A DNA stretch of 64,000 nucleotides from positions 204,372 to 268,371 of the forward strand of contig VKON01002621.1 in assembly GCA_009741485.1 (NCBI GenBank). Reading direction: 5' to 3'. The position numbers were made by a program, and so were the translations under genes. This document shows positions 45,371-55,584 of the stretch, piece by piece. Source of the DNA: Malurus cyaneus samueli (lineage: Eukaryota; Chordata; Aves; Passeriformes; Maluridae). Each line of letters begins with the position of its first letter. The stretch's first letter is position 1. The notes under the pieces are model-generated. The model worked only from the letters and a program-made list of their open reading frames with translations. It was not told where the DNA came from and made no database searches.

Positions 45371-45417
45371 CTCTTGCTATCCGTGCAAACTGAGCAGTTA
45401 TCCACTCCCAAAACGAA
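45371..45417 (-). CDS. ACACA: ACACA upstream exon: N-terminal extension (long isoform)
   Basis: 47-nt exon between acceptor CTTTTCCAG and donor GTTAGT. Read in the frame of coding exon 1 it gives SFWEWITAQFARIAR, then a split Val into LRAQFVGAM. This lines up with the human long-isoform N-terminus (SFWKWISTQTVRIIRA, then VRAHFGGIM), so both coding sense and phase are conserved. The start codon for this form must lie in a further upstream exon, which I could not find between 45.4 and 50.5 kb. In transcripts lacking an upstream ATG it would act as 5' UTR. The 682-bp intron to coding exon 1 holds a CR1 fragment. Confidence 0.75.
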
Positions 45418-48222
45418 CTGGAAAAGAAAAGAGTTAGGAAGTAAACACTAGGGTTACAATGAAGCATGTTCCATGTGTGTTCTCCTGTTTATACCATCAA
45501 AATTGCCCTGAAAAAAAACACAGTGACACCACGGAACTTGCTCCAGGTACAGACTGACCCAGGAGCTGAGCCTGCAGTGTCCAAGTCCAACTGTGGCACC
45601 TCCTGCTGGTCCATCCTTCCGGAACCTTCCGAGAGACCTGACTGTCCCACCTGCCAGGTAGTTTTGTTTCTCAAAGGAACAGGTTGTGCCAGCACTATCC
45701 ATTCATATCAAACCTCTTCTGTCAACTTCTGCACCTGCTCGCTGATTCCAGCTGAATCCAAAGGAGTAAATCCTCATCAGCCCTGCTAATTACAGCCACG
45801 TTAGGCCAAGCACAAGGATGTGGCACCATCAGCTCGATGGGAACACGACAGTTCTCCAAAAACCTGGCCCCTGGTGTCACACAAATGGGACATGATGGTG
45901 CCTTGAATGAGGCCCAGACAAGCATTTATAGCCAGAGCAATCCCTAAACACCAGGCTCCCGCTTTCCATCGGCAGCTGAGAATTCAAAACTCATCCAACT
46001 GGCTCATGCACTTTTGCCATGAATGTACTTGACTGAATTATTTAGATCAAATCCTGTGTTGACATCACTCCTCCCACAAACTCCCATTGCCCTGGGGCCA
46101 CGGGCACTTCATTTGACAGAGGCATCATTAACCATTTTGTAACTGAAAATGCACAAATATTTGTCCCACATGGACATTAAAAGCATTCTTAAAAACCCTT
46201 TTTTTGAGGGGAGAGAGGAGAAGGAGGAGAAGCATGACCAGAAAGTCTCCCTATCCACCTGTGATGTACAAACCAAACCACACAGGGAGATTTCTGTAAC
46301 TGAGGTGCTCACACAGCACAAATCAAATTTTGTGCATACAAAGATGCAGACAGTATTTATGTGTATATTTATCCTGGCATCAGATCACTCCTAAAGATTT
46401 TCATCCAGACAGATTTGCTGTTGGCACAAGCACCACCCTGAAGAGCCTGGGATGCATCCAAACTAACTCCAACACTACTTCATTGAAGAAAAACCTTTTC
46501 TAATTTCAAAAACTAATATATTAATAAGCAAATTTCAAGGCTTTTTCTATATTTTTGGAAGCAGAGGAACTGGAACATGGAAGTGTTTCACTCAAATATT
46601 CCACGAGAAACCACTCACCCAAGGCCATGCACTGCCACGCTCACACAGCTTCACTCCAACACCCTGTTTGTCCAACTCAAACCCAAAAAAATCAGCTGTT
46701 ATCCATGAAACCCCACTCAGGTGCATTTGCCAAGGCACTTCCAAGCCCTGGGAGCCCAGTCCCAAAGGCAGGAGTTCTGCTGGGGTTGTGCAATCAGCAC
46801 TGGGCTGGGGTGATAAGCTCGGCTTGTTCTCAGCACGCTAAGAGTCCTCGTTCATATTTAAATTAATTTCAGCATTGTCTGGGGCTGAATTATAGGGGGA
46901 CATTCTCAGAGATCTCCTCCCTGAAGCCTCTGGATTTCAGGGCTGTGAGTGGAATGCACAAGGCTGTGCACTGCACTCTGATGTATTGAATAGATAGGAA
47001 TACAAAGGTAAATTATATATTTACAAATCCAGAGGTGAATTTTTTATAGATATGGAGGCATATTACACACACAAAAATACACTTGGATTACCTATACAAA
47101 TAAAGAGGTATATTTTATATACAAAAAGGTGTATTATGTTTATAAATACAGGGATATGTTTTATATATATACAAGTAAAGGGGTGTATTACATATTTACA
47201 AATAAAGGGGTGTATTATATTTATGCACCTCTGCCTGTTGTATTGGCTCTCTGAAACGCAACTGCCACAGTTCCATTTTTACACAAGCACCTTGAATTCA
47301 GCTCAGCACCAAGATTAAACTGTTTATTTGTCCACAAACCACTGCACTTGTACTGTTTGTTTTAATAATGTTGAACTAGACCCTAAAACCCAAAATCATC
47401 CCCATCCTCAGCTATGCACAGTCCCTTGTGCTGGTGCCAACAGCCTGTAAACTTCTGCAGGGACTGAGAAAAGCCTATAATTTATAGAAGGATGAAGACT
47501 GAGAGCTCAATCCTGTGAAGATGGAAGGACTGGTAACACCACTGAGCCTCCTCAGGCACAGAAATACCTTCATCACAGCTGGATCTACACAGAGCCTGAG
47601 CCTCACTCCCCTTTTTTGTAGGAAATCAGCTCACAGAGCTCCAGAGGCAGCACTTCCCCTGCTCTGCAGGTATCCAGGCATGTAACACCCAAATCGTGTC
47701 CGTGCTGTGAGCAACAAAAACCTCTGCAATCCAAACTCAAAAAGTGCCATGTCTGGTTTTGCCTGAGGTGAAACAAACTCCTCCGCAGCTCTGCTACTAC
47801 CATGAGTCACATCTTTGGTTTGACAGTGAAATGCACTTGTAAGAATACCAGACTTCAGAAGTTTTATAACAGCTTCACTCTAAAATCACTTTTAATATTG
47901 TAAAATACACCCAGGAATGAAACCTAGGCAATGACAGCTGGAAATTAAAGTTTCTTATTTTTCTCTAAACCATCCCATTCTGAAGAGAAATCCACTACTG
48001 AAATGAACATCAGTATTTCAGTGAAAATGAGCTGTGGGCTCTTTCAAAGAATGAGAGTAACATTCCTGCAATATCTATATAGCATATAAAAATGAAATTA
48101 ATAAAACTGGTTGTATTTAAATGTCTCCTAATTAAAGCCCAGGGAACAGTGGCATTGCTGATCAACAAAAATCACTTTAAAGCGATGAAATGGATTTGTG
48201 CACTCACTGCTCAACCTGGAGG
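45418..48222. other. ACACA: ACACA 5' intron, unique and AT-rich
   Basis: No exon found, although a first exon with the start codon of the long isoform is expected somewhere upstream. Around 47,000-47,225 is an AT-rich patch with loose repeats of AAATA(A)AGGGGTGTATTA(TA). Confidence 0.55.
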
Positions 48223-48800
48223 AACACAGTTAACAGAAAACAAAGGAGAAAAAATTGTGAAGACAAATTAAAAATAGAGCCACTTCTCCTGAACACAAAA
48301 AAATCAGCAAGGTGCTCACCTATACCAGGGCTGGGGGGTGGTTCCAGGTCGGGAGAAGGTGAAGTAAACACAGTTAACAGAAAGCAACGGAGAAAAAATT
48401 GTGAAGACAAATTAAAAATAGAGCCACTTCTCCTGAACACAAAAAAATCAGCAAGGTGCTCACCTATACCAGGGCTAGGGGGTGGTTCCAGGTTGGGAGA
48501 AGGTGAAGTGAACACAATTAACAGAAAGCAATGGAGAAAAAAAACGTGAAGACAAATGAAAAATAGAGCCACTTCTCCTGAACACAAAAAAATCAGCAAG
48601 ATGCTCACCTATACCAAGGCTGGGGGGTGGTTCCAGGTTGGGAGAAGGTGAAGTGAACACAATTAACAGAAAGCAATGGAGAAAAAAACATGAAGCCAAA
48701 TGAAAAATAGAGCCACTTCTCCTGAACACAAAAAAATCAGCAAGGTGCTCACCTATACCAGGGCTGGGGGGGTGGTTCCAGGTCGGGAGAAGGTGAAGTG
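48223..48800. repeat. 144-bp tandem array, four copies, with splice-site motifs
   Basis: Units start at 48,223, 48,367, 48,511 and 48,656 (144-145 bp each). On the minus strand, the ACACA sense strand, every unit carries a donor-like TATAG|GTGAGC followed 31 nt later by an acceptor-like TTTTTTTGTGTTCAG|GAG. Between one unit's acceptor and the next unit's donor lie 113 nt. The copies differ at only a few bases. In the 5' intron of ACACA. Confidence 0.95.
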
Positions 48801-49009
48801 ATGATGGTCCCCACTCTGAACAGGCACAGTGTGGCTCCCTGGCCGTGCTGTTTTAACGCCCCCACGCAAGCGCTGAGCCCGGCACGGTGCCGGCCCCACC
48901 TGAGCCTGCCTCCCGGTTAATCATTGGGCATTGCTTCACCTCCCAGCCCAAAACTGTCCTGGGCACACACCAAGCACCCCCCGAGGTCCTGCAGGAAAGG
49001 TTCCTCACA

Positions 49010-49265
49010 AACTCGGCGGGCAGCTTGGGCTCCCCAGTATCAGAAAGATCCAAAGCTACTGGAGAGTGTCCAAAGGAGGGATGTGAAGATGGTGAAGGGT
49101 TGGAGGGGCCTCACAAAGAGCAGCTGAGGGCAATGGGTTTGTTCAGCTGGAGCAGAGGAGACTCACCGGGGGCTGCAGCTCCACTCTCTGCCCCTGTGAC
49201 CAGGGACAGGACCCGAGGGAAGGTGAGGCTGTGTCAGGGCAGGGTTAGGCTGGATATCAGGAAAA
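49010..49265 (+). mobile_element. CR1 LINE fragment
   Basis: Contains CAAAGGAGGGATGTGAAGAT, GGTTGGAGGGGCCTCACAAA and GGTTAGGCTGGATATCAGGA, characteristic of the CR1 ORF2 end and 3' region. Directly followed by an oppositely oriented CR1 tail. Confidence 0.75.
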
Positions 49266-49284
49266 AAAACACCTAGAACTTTCC

Positions 49285-49550
49285 ACCTGTGGATGCAGAA
49301 TCACAGAATCATGGAATATCCTGAGTTGGAAGGGACCCACCGGGATCCATCCAGTTCAACCCCCAGCCCTGCACACTTCACCCCAACAATCCCACCCTGG
49401 ACATCCCTGGCAGCGCTGTCCAAACGCTCCCGGAGCTCAGACAGCCCTTGAAGCCGGGACCATTCCCTGGGGAGCCTGTTCAGAGCCCCAGCACCCTCTG
49501 GGGGAAGAACAGTTTCCTAATATCCAACCGAAACCTCTACAGAGACCAAA
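49285..49550 (-). mobile_element. CR1 LINE 3' fragment, antisense
   Basis: CAGAATCACAGAATCATGGA, GAGTTGGAAGGGACCCACC, GATCCATCCAGTTCAACCCC, GTTTCCTAATATCCAACC. A well-preserved antisense CR1 terminus, tail-to-tail with the plus-strand copy at 49.0-49.26 kb. Confidence 0.9.
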
Positions 49551-49904
49551 ATAAGAGGCTGTATTTACAGCTATCCCAGTTTGCTAAAACACTCGAGACT
49601 GTCTAAATCCCACTGTCTTGGAGAGAATTTGGCATCACTTAGTTTGCTGAATAATTCCTGCCTGCTAAACTGGAACACACTCCACTCACGCTTCAGACAC
49701 TTTTTCAAACACAGTACTTCTCATTTTAAACTTTTTCAATAATATTTAAGCGAAAGGAGAGGCAAGCAAACAATTTTGTTTGCTCTGCCAATTTTCTTTT
49801 AAAACTTCACTGGTTTTGAGCATCCCAGGGCTACTCTCAGCCCCTCGGGCAGAACCAGACACGAACTGATCCCCAGGATCCTGAAATCCCCGCAGGGATG
49901 GCAG

Positions 49905-50790
49905 AAGGATGAGATGGAGGAGGGATGCCCCGGGCTCCGGCCCCCGGTGTGCTCGGTGCCGGACTCGCCGCCGCCCACGTGTTGTTGCACGGTGCGAGGG
50001 GAGCGGGACGGCCACGCGAGACACCGGCGGCACCGGGGGGCACCGCCCGCGCTGGCCCGGACGGAGCGCATGGTGCCGTGAGGGAACCGGGCGGCGGCTC
50101 CTGCTGCGGGCAGGGCGGCCCGCCGGGAGACCCCCGGCTCAGATCACTCCCGGCCCGAATCGGCATCCCGCCACCCTCCCGCAGGCACGCATGGCCCGGC
50201 CACGGCATGGCACGGCAGGCCCGGCCACCTCCGCCGGCGCGGCGCCCGGCCAGATCCCGCCCGCCCGGCACGGCATGGCCGGCCATCTCCCGCGGCACGG
50301 CCGGCGGCCCGGCCCCGCCCAACCCCGCACGCCGCCGCCCGCCGTGCCCCGCCTCCGGCGCGCCCCCCCCGCGCGCTCCCGGCCGCCCCCGCGCGGCCCG
50401 CCCCACCTCACGGTGCCGGTGCAGCGGAGGCGCCGCGGGCCCCCGGCCTGGCGCCCCCGCGCGGCCCCGCCCCCGGCCCGCCCCCCCGCGCCGGCCCCGC
50501 CCCGCCCCGCCCCCCGGTGGTGTGATCGGGGTTACCTCGGGTCAGATCCGCGCCCCCGCCCGCGCGCGCCCCGCCCCCGCGCCCTCCATTGGCTGCCGCC
50601 CGCACGCGCGGGGGGGCGTGCCAATGGGGCGGCGCGGCGGGGGCGGGGCCGATGGGGCGTGCGCGTGGCCTAGCGCCGGGCTGGCGGGAGCGCGCTCCGG
50701 CGGGGCGTGCTGCACGCCCCCCCCGTGCCCCTCGGGAGCGCGCCGGGCTCGAACCGCGCGACCCCGGCACCCCGCGACCCCCGGCACCCG
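49905..50790 (-). promoter_or_regulatory. ACACA: CpG island, probable main ACACA promoter
   Basis: About 0.9 kb very rich in C+G and CpG. Contains repeated GC boxes (CCCCGCCCCGCCCCGCCCCC at about 50,498; GGGGGCGGGGCC at about 50,638) and two inverted CCAAT boxes (ATTGG 50,588-50,592; CCAAT 50,621-50,625), a typical TATA-less NF-Y/Sp1 promoter. A candidate ACACA first-exon donor, CCCGAG|GTAACC, reads leftward at 50,535. Assignment to ACACA is inferred from position and orientation; the start site is unknown. Confidence 0.65.
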
Positions 50791-50814
50791 GGACACCGCC
50801 CAACAGGGACCGGA

Positions 50815-51165
50815 GCATCGCTCCTGTGAGAGAGCCGAGGAGCTGGGCCTGCTCAGCCTCCAGAAGAGGTGACCGAGGGGACCCCGTCAATGCCCATCAG
50901 TGTCCAAGGTCGGGGTGTCAGGAAGATGGACCAGATTATTCTCGGTGGTGCCCAGCCATAGCACAAGAGAAAGCAGGCAGGAACTGATGCATACAGAGTT
51001 CCACCTGAACTGAGCAAGAACTTCTTTCCCGTGCACGGGAACAGACACCAGGGAGGGTGTGGAGTGTCCTCACTGGAGATATTCCAGAATGCTCTGGATG
51101 CAATCCTGTGACACGTGCCCCAGGATCACCCTCCTTGAGCAGGGAGAAGGGACCAGGCCACCCCC
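50815..51165 (+). mobile_element. CR1 LINE fragment next to the CpG island
   Basis: Long recognisable CR1 stretch: GAGCTGGGCCTGCTCAGCCT, CCAGAAGAGGTGACCGAGGG, GAGTTCCACCTGAACTGAGC, AAGAACTTCTTTCCCGTG, GAGTGTCCTCACTGGAGATA, CTGGATGCAATCCTGTG. It abuts the CpG island and marks the end of the ACACA promoter region. Confidence 0.85.
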
Positions 51166-52344
51166 CTGTGTTTCCTCTCCCCTGCCCCATCGTGTGAGTC
51201 TGGGAGCAGGAGACCCCAGCCCGGTCCCTGCGCACGAGGTCCCCGCGTGGCTCGGGGACACTGTCCTGTCCCTGCCTTGGCACAGGAGGGGAGGACAGGG
51301 CTGATAACAGGTGGTGAGGACACCAAAGCGGGGCCAGGCACTGCCAGCGCCTCTCCGACTTGTCACTGACCTTCAGCGGCTTGTTCTGTAGAGGGACTAT
51401 GGTTTAAACAACCACCCCTCTTCCTTTTTTCATGTTTTGTGTTTTATTTAAACTCTGTGGCATTGCAGGTGCTGAAATTTAAATGGAAAGGGTAACACAG
51501 GTTTAAATCCTAAAGCTGCTGGATCTGGTGAACTGTGCAGGCTGATCCTGCTGGAGGTGCCAGGGGGTACAAAAGACCAAGGATCTGCACTGAAGTGGAG
51601 ACAGAACAGTTCTCTGTTCCAAACTACAGATAATTTCATTTTCATCAAGTCAGTGGTTAGAAGGTGTGAGACTGTGCAGGAAACTACACTGACCTGGGAG
51701 CACCTGGTGGGATGTGTGCCCACTGCAAGCAAGAATTACCCAGCCAGAAAATCCAACCTGAAGCTTTTAGTCAATTAAATTATTGGGGGAACAGACTATA
51801 TTCTCATATCCATCTGGACTAAATTTGGAGTATTTGCGCATGGACACTTTTATTCTTACCTCTGTAGACATAAATATGTAGATGTCTTTTATATGAAGAA
51901 TCTCCCTTTGGTTAAATATTTAATGAGGGAGCTAAAAGAGAAGGGGTTTTGGTGATCTCAGTGCTAAATCCCAGCTCCTGCAGAAGTGAGGGGGAGTGCT
52001 TGTCTTGCTGAGGGGCTGGTCCCAAATCACTGATAATAACTACATACGGAGCTTACAAAACCAGGGGATTACGACAGGTGCTGAGTTCATCTGGCTGCTG
52101 TTCCCAGAGCTCCAGGCGTGCTAAAACCTGCACCTGCACACTGCCTGTCTGCCCTGCCCAGTGCATCCATCCAGGGACAAGCACTGTCCAAACACTGCTG
52201 CAGGAAGAGTTGCTTCATACAATGAAATCCTGCAGCAGCTCTCCCATTCAAGGGCAAACCGAGGCACGAACACGTGAAAAAGAACATGTTAAAGATATTA
52301 ACCTTAAAAATCCAGCATGAAATTTAACTAATAATAATAGTGGT

Positions 52345-52480
52345 GGAGTCCCCACCCCTGGCAGTGTCCAAGGAGAGCCTGGACATGGCACTCAGTGCTT
52401 TGGGCTGGGTGACAAGGTGGGGATTGAGGTTGGACTCAATGATCTTGGAGGTCTTTTCTAACCTAAATGATGCTGGAATT
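52345..52480 (+). mobile_element. CR1 LINE 3' fragment
   Basis: GGAGTCCCCACCCCTGGCAG, GGACATGGCACTCAGTGCTT, GATTGAGGTTGGACTCAATG, ATCTTGGAGGTCTTTTCTAA: a clear CR1 3' end. Confidence 0.9.
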
Positions 52481-53616
52481 CAAGTTTGAGCAGGAATAAC
52501 CTGTGTTTTAATAGGAACACATTGTTTCACAGAGTTCAGACACACTTTCCAACAGATTTTTTGGGGTTTTCTTGAACCATAACCACTTCTGCTTTGGAGG
52601 AGGGGTGGTAAATGCACGTCATTTTCCCGTCATGCTCCAAAACTGGACTCAGTTATTTACTCTCATTCTATGACTTGCAAGCACGTGTACTGTGAACTCA
52701 TGCTACTCTGTTTTCTCAAAAGAAAAGGAAGTTTAACCTTAGTTAACAAACTCCAAAAAATAAGGGGAAATGATTTTACCTTTCGTGACACCAAATGTGG
52801 GCTCCACCTCTCTTGCCTGGGCTCTGATGACATCCCCAGTGCAAACACAGCACAGATCATCCCAGGTGAGGGGGTTGGTGACACTTTCAGCCTGGCACCA
52901 CTCATGCCCTGGCAGCCAAGGAACAGAGACAAAGGTCAGATCACTTTTTAAAGCAAAATCATGGCTTAGCTGTTTGAAAAAAAAAAAAAAAAGTTACAGA
53001 GAATTTTAAACCTTAGAAATGGGATGTGAATCTTCTCAATGCTCAATCTGCCTGTGCTCAATCTGTGCAAAGGAAATCTGTTTTACACCACCTGGTAGAT
53101 TGTAAATATTAAATATTTATACTAAAATCCATCCCTACCCACCATGAATATCTGAACTAAACAGGCATGCAGAATAAATACAGACAAGCCAGCCCTCGAG
53201 GCTCCATTTGCTCTTGTTTTAAACACAAACACCTTAAATAATATCAACGCTCATGAGAAAGTTTTCAGGATTCTCTGGAGTCTCAGCCACTTGAAATGTC
53301 AGCGGCTATTTGAGATGGAACAGAAATATTTCATCCTTCCGTGCTCGGGGACACAAACGTGTGGTTACAGAGCGTTCCAAAGCCCGAAGCTCTGGAGGAA
53401 AAGGTGATTTCCACCGCCACCGTGTGTCCGAGGCAGAAAACATCGACTACCCCAAAAAATCCACCCACTCAGGAGCCATCAGGGGTCTGTGGCTTCAGCT
53501 CAGGTCAGCCAGGAGACGTCGTGTCACTAAAACACTGTTCTGAAAAACCTGTAGGACTCCACAGATTGTTCCTTATGAATATATTTCCATTCCCGTGCCA
53601 CAGGTGTAACAGAAAG

Positions 53617-53672
53617 ACCCTTAACCCTAAAATATCCAAAACCACTGTCCCTAAACCTAACCCTAACCCATA
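53617..53672. repeat. Short interstitial telomere-like patch
   Basis: CCCTTAACCCTAAAA and, 25 bp on, CCCTAAACCTAACCCTAACC. Only three to five hexamers match (CCCTAA)n. Too short for a large interstitial telomere block. Confidence 0.6.
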
Positions 53673-53959
53673 GAAAGCTGCAGGTCTCAGAACAGCAATA
53701 TTACCTTGCAAATGCATCACCTTTCCTGGGAACAGCTGCTGAGAAAACTCCCATATGCTGATTCCTTCCATTAACCACCCAGAGTTCTAATTCCCAGACA
53801 CAGGAAAAACCTGTTAGCAGAAGCAATAAATATTTCATTGACATTCCAAACTCTGCCTCTCCCAAATTCTGCATTTTTCCCCGTAATTTTTCACATGCAC
53901 TTGGAGCCTGGGCAAAAGGAAAAGGAAATAATCACCATTATTTTTAATGTTGTTGGTAA

Positions 53960-54215
53960 ATAGTGTTGACAAGGAGCAGAGATGGACAAGGGGGAATGGC
54001 TTCACACTGGAACAGGGCAGGGTTAGATGAGATAGTGGGAATTGTTCCCTGTGAGGGTGGAGAGGCCCTGGCACAGAGTGACCAGAGAAGCTGTGGTGTT
54101 CCATCCCTGGCAATGCCCAAGGCCAGGCTGGACAGGGCTTGGAGCACCCTGGGACAGTGGAAGGTGTCCCTGCCATGGCAGGGGTGGCACTGGGTGATCC
54201 CATTCGGTGCTTGCT
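53960..54215 (+). mobile_element. CR1 LINE 3' fragment
   Basis: GACAAGGGGGAATGGCTTCA, GAGGCCCTGGCACAGAGTG, GTTCCATCCCTGGCAATGCC, GCAGGGGTGGCACTGGGTGA. The 20-bp array begins within 50 bp of its end. Confidence 0.9.
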
Positions 54216-54261
54216 GAGGCCGGGAGGGTGGGACCCTCCGGGGTTAGCCAGAGCCGCCTGG

Positions 54262-55178
54262 ACCCTCCCGGGGTCACTCAGATCCCCTCAGACCCTCCAG
54301 GGGTCACTCAGGGCCCCCAGACCCTCCCTTGGTCACTCAAAGTCCCCACGGGTCACTCAGGTTCCCCCGGCTGGGCCCGGACCTTCTTGGGGTCACTCAG
54401 GGTCCCCCCGGATCCTTCCCGGGTCATTCAGGGTCCCCCGGGGTCACTCAGAGCCTCCGGACCTTCCGGGGTCACTCATCGTGTCCCCAGGGGTCACTCA
54501 AGAGTCCCCCGGACCCTCCTCGGGTCATGCAGGGTCCCCCGGGGTCACTCAGGGTCCCCAGGGGTCATTCAGAGTCCCCCGGACCTTCCCGGGGGTCACC
54601 CAGAGCCCCTCAGACCCTCCCGGGTCACTCAGGGCCCCCCGGGATCGCTCAGTCCCCCGGGATCGCTCAGTACCCCCGGGATCTCTCGGTGCCCCCAGGA
54701 TCGCTCGGTGACCCCGGGATCTCTCAGTGTCCCCCGGGATCGCTCGGTGCCCCCGGGATCGCTCAGTGTCCCCCGGGATCGCTCGTGCCCCCCGGGATCG
54801 CTCAGTACCCCCGGATCTCTCGGTGCCCCCGGGATCGCTCAGTACCCCCGGGATCGCTCGTACCCCCGGGATCGCTCAGTACCCCCGGGATCGCTCAGTC
54901 CCCCGGGATCCTCGGTCCCCCCGGGATCGCTCAGTACCCCCGGGATCGCTCAGTCCCCCGGGATCGCTCAGTACCCCCGGGATCGCTCAGTACCCCCGGG
55001 ATCGCTCAGTGTCCCCCGGGATCGCTCGGTGCCCCCCGGGATCGCTCAGTACCCCGGATCTCTCGTGCCCCGGATCGCTCGACCCGGATCAGTCCCCCGG
55101 GATCGCTCGGTGCCCCCGGGATCGCTCAGTGTCCCCCGGGATCGCTCGGTGCCCCCGGGATCTCTCGTGATCCCCCCG
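54262..55178. repeat. About 20-bp CpG-bearing minisatellite upstream of TADA2A
   Basis: Left part uses units near GGTCACTCAGGGTCCCCCGG; from about 54,640 they become GATCGCTCAGTACCCCCGGG with 19- to 21-bp variants (AGTGTCCCCC, AGTCCCCC). About 45 units in all. Most right-hand units contain CCCGGG and TCGC, so the array adds dozens of CpGs directly beside the TADA2A CpG island. The all-frame open reading of PGIAQCP/RDRSV peptides is a repeat effect. Confidence 0.93.
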
Positions 55179-55189
55179 GCCGGCGCCGG

Positions 55190-55575
55190 GCCCCCCGGGG
55201 TCCGTGAGGGGGCGGGCGGGCCTGAGGCGCTCAGCGGATCCGCCAGGGGGCGCTCGCGCCCCGCCCGCCAGTCCCGGCGCGTGCGCACGGCGGGGCGCGC
55301 GCGCGGCGCCGACCCGCCGCCCCGAGCGAGGTGAGAGGCGGCCCCGCCGGCCCCGGCTCCCCCCGCGGCCCGAGCGGGCAGCACCGGGCCGGGCCGGCCG
55401 GGAGCGGGGACAGCGGCGTTCGGGCAGCGGGGGGCGCGGGGAGCGCGGTACCGGGAGCGCGCGTGCTGCTGACGGAGCCCGGCGGGCCGCGCCGGGAGCG
55501 GGCGGGGGGGGCCGCGCCTGAGGCGGGGCCGGGGCGGGGCGGGGCGCCGCCTGGCGGTGACGGGGACAGGGGCAA
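55190..55575 (+). promoter_or_regulatory. TADA2A: CpG island, TADA2A promoter and first exon
   Basis: GC-rich, CpG-dense block with GCGCGTGCGCA at 55,277-55,287, the reverse of the NRF1 motif TGCGCACGCGC, and GC boxes around 55,530. No TATA box. A first-exon donor at 55,331 falls in the middle. Promoter role is inferred from this and from the TADA2A coding exons downstream. Confidence 0.75.
55240..55330 (+). other. TADA2A: TADA2A probable non-coding first exon
   Basis: CCCGAGCGAG|GTGAGAGG gives a strong donor after 55,330 in the CpG island. The first coding exon starts with an acceptor 1.7 kb downstream, so a 5' UTR exon ending here is expected. The 5' limit is a guess. Confidence 0.5.
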
Positions 55576-55584
55576 CCGGGGCTG

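Larger units (their letters stand above)
2823..50640 (-). other. ACACA: ACACA gene (acetyl-CoA carboxylase alpha), partial; 3' half outside window
   Basis: Biotin-dependent cytosolic enzyme that carboxylates acetyl-CoA to malonyl-CoA. The window holds the promoter side and 27 complete coding exons plus the first bases of exon 28. Exons were placed by translating the minus strand, matching remembered vertebrate ACC1 blocks, and requiring AG acceptors, GT donors and continuous phase; the summed length (227 nt in coding exon 1, 3,572 nt through exon 27) never breaks frame. Residue numbers in these entries count from the Met at 44,662 and coincide with human ACC1 numbering (Ser80, Arg441, Lys786). 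The right limit is the CpG island and is an inference. The remaining exons (second half of the central domain and the carboxyltransferase) should lie left of the window or in the gap. Confidence 0.95.
51165..53960. other. Intergenic region between ACACA and TADA2A promoters
   Basis: Mostly unique sequence. Contains a CR1 tail at 52.35-52.48 kb and a short telomere-like patch at 53,617-53,670. No conserved reading frame seen. Confidence 0.6.

Noticed and set aside
48204..48608. Possible exon starting MSILL as the missing long-isoform first exon of ACACA
   Set aside because: The resemblance to human MSIL is four residues only. It arises from the 144-bp repeat, and the phase into the 45,417 exon is not supported.
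50400..50412. Alternative ACACA first-exon donor (GTGAG|GTGGGG)
   Set aside because: Possible, but weaker than the GTAACC donor at 50,535; neither can be chosen without transcript data.
53617..53672. Ancient chromosome-fusion telomere
   Set aside because: Only a few degenerate hexamers. Short CCCTAA patches arise by chance or by break repair, so fusion is not supported.
54207..55334. 375-codon plus-strand frame rich in PGSL/PRDRSV
   Set aside because: Product of the 20-bp minisatellite, open in all three frames; not conserved protein sequence.
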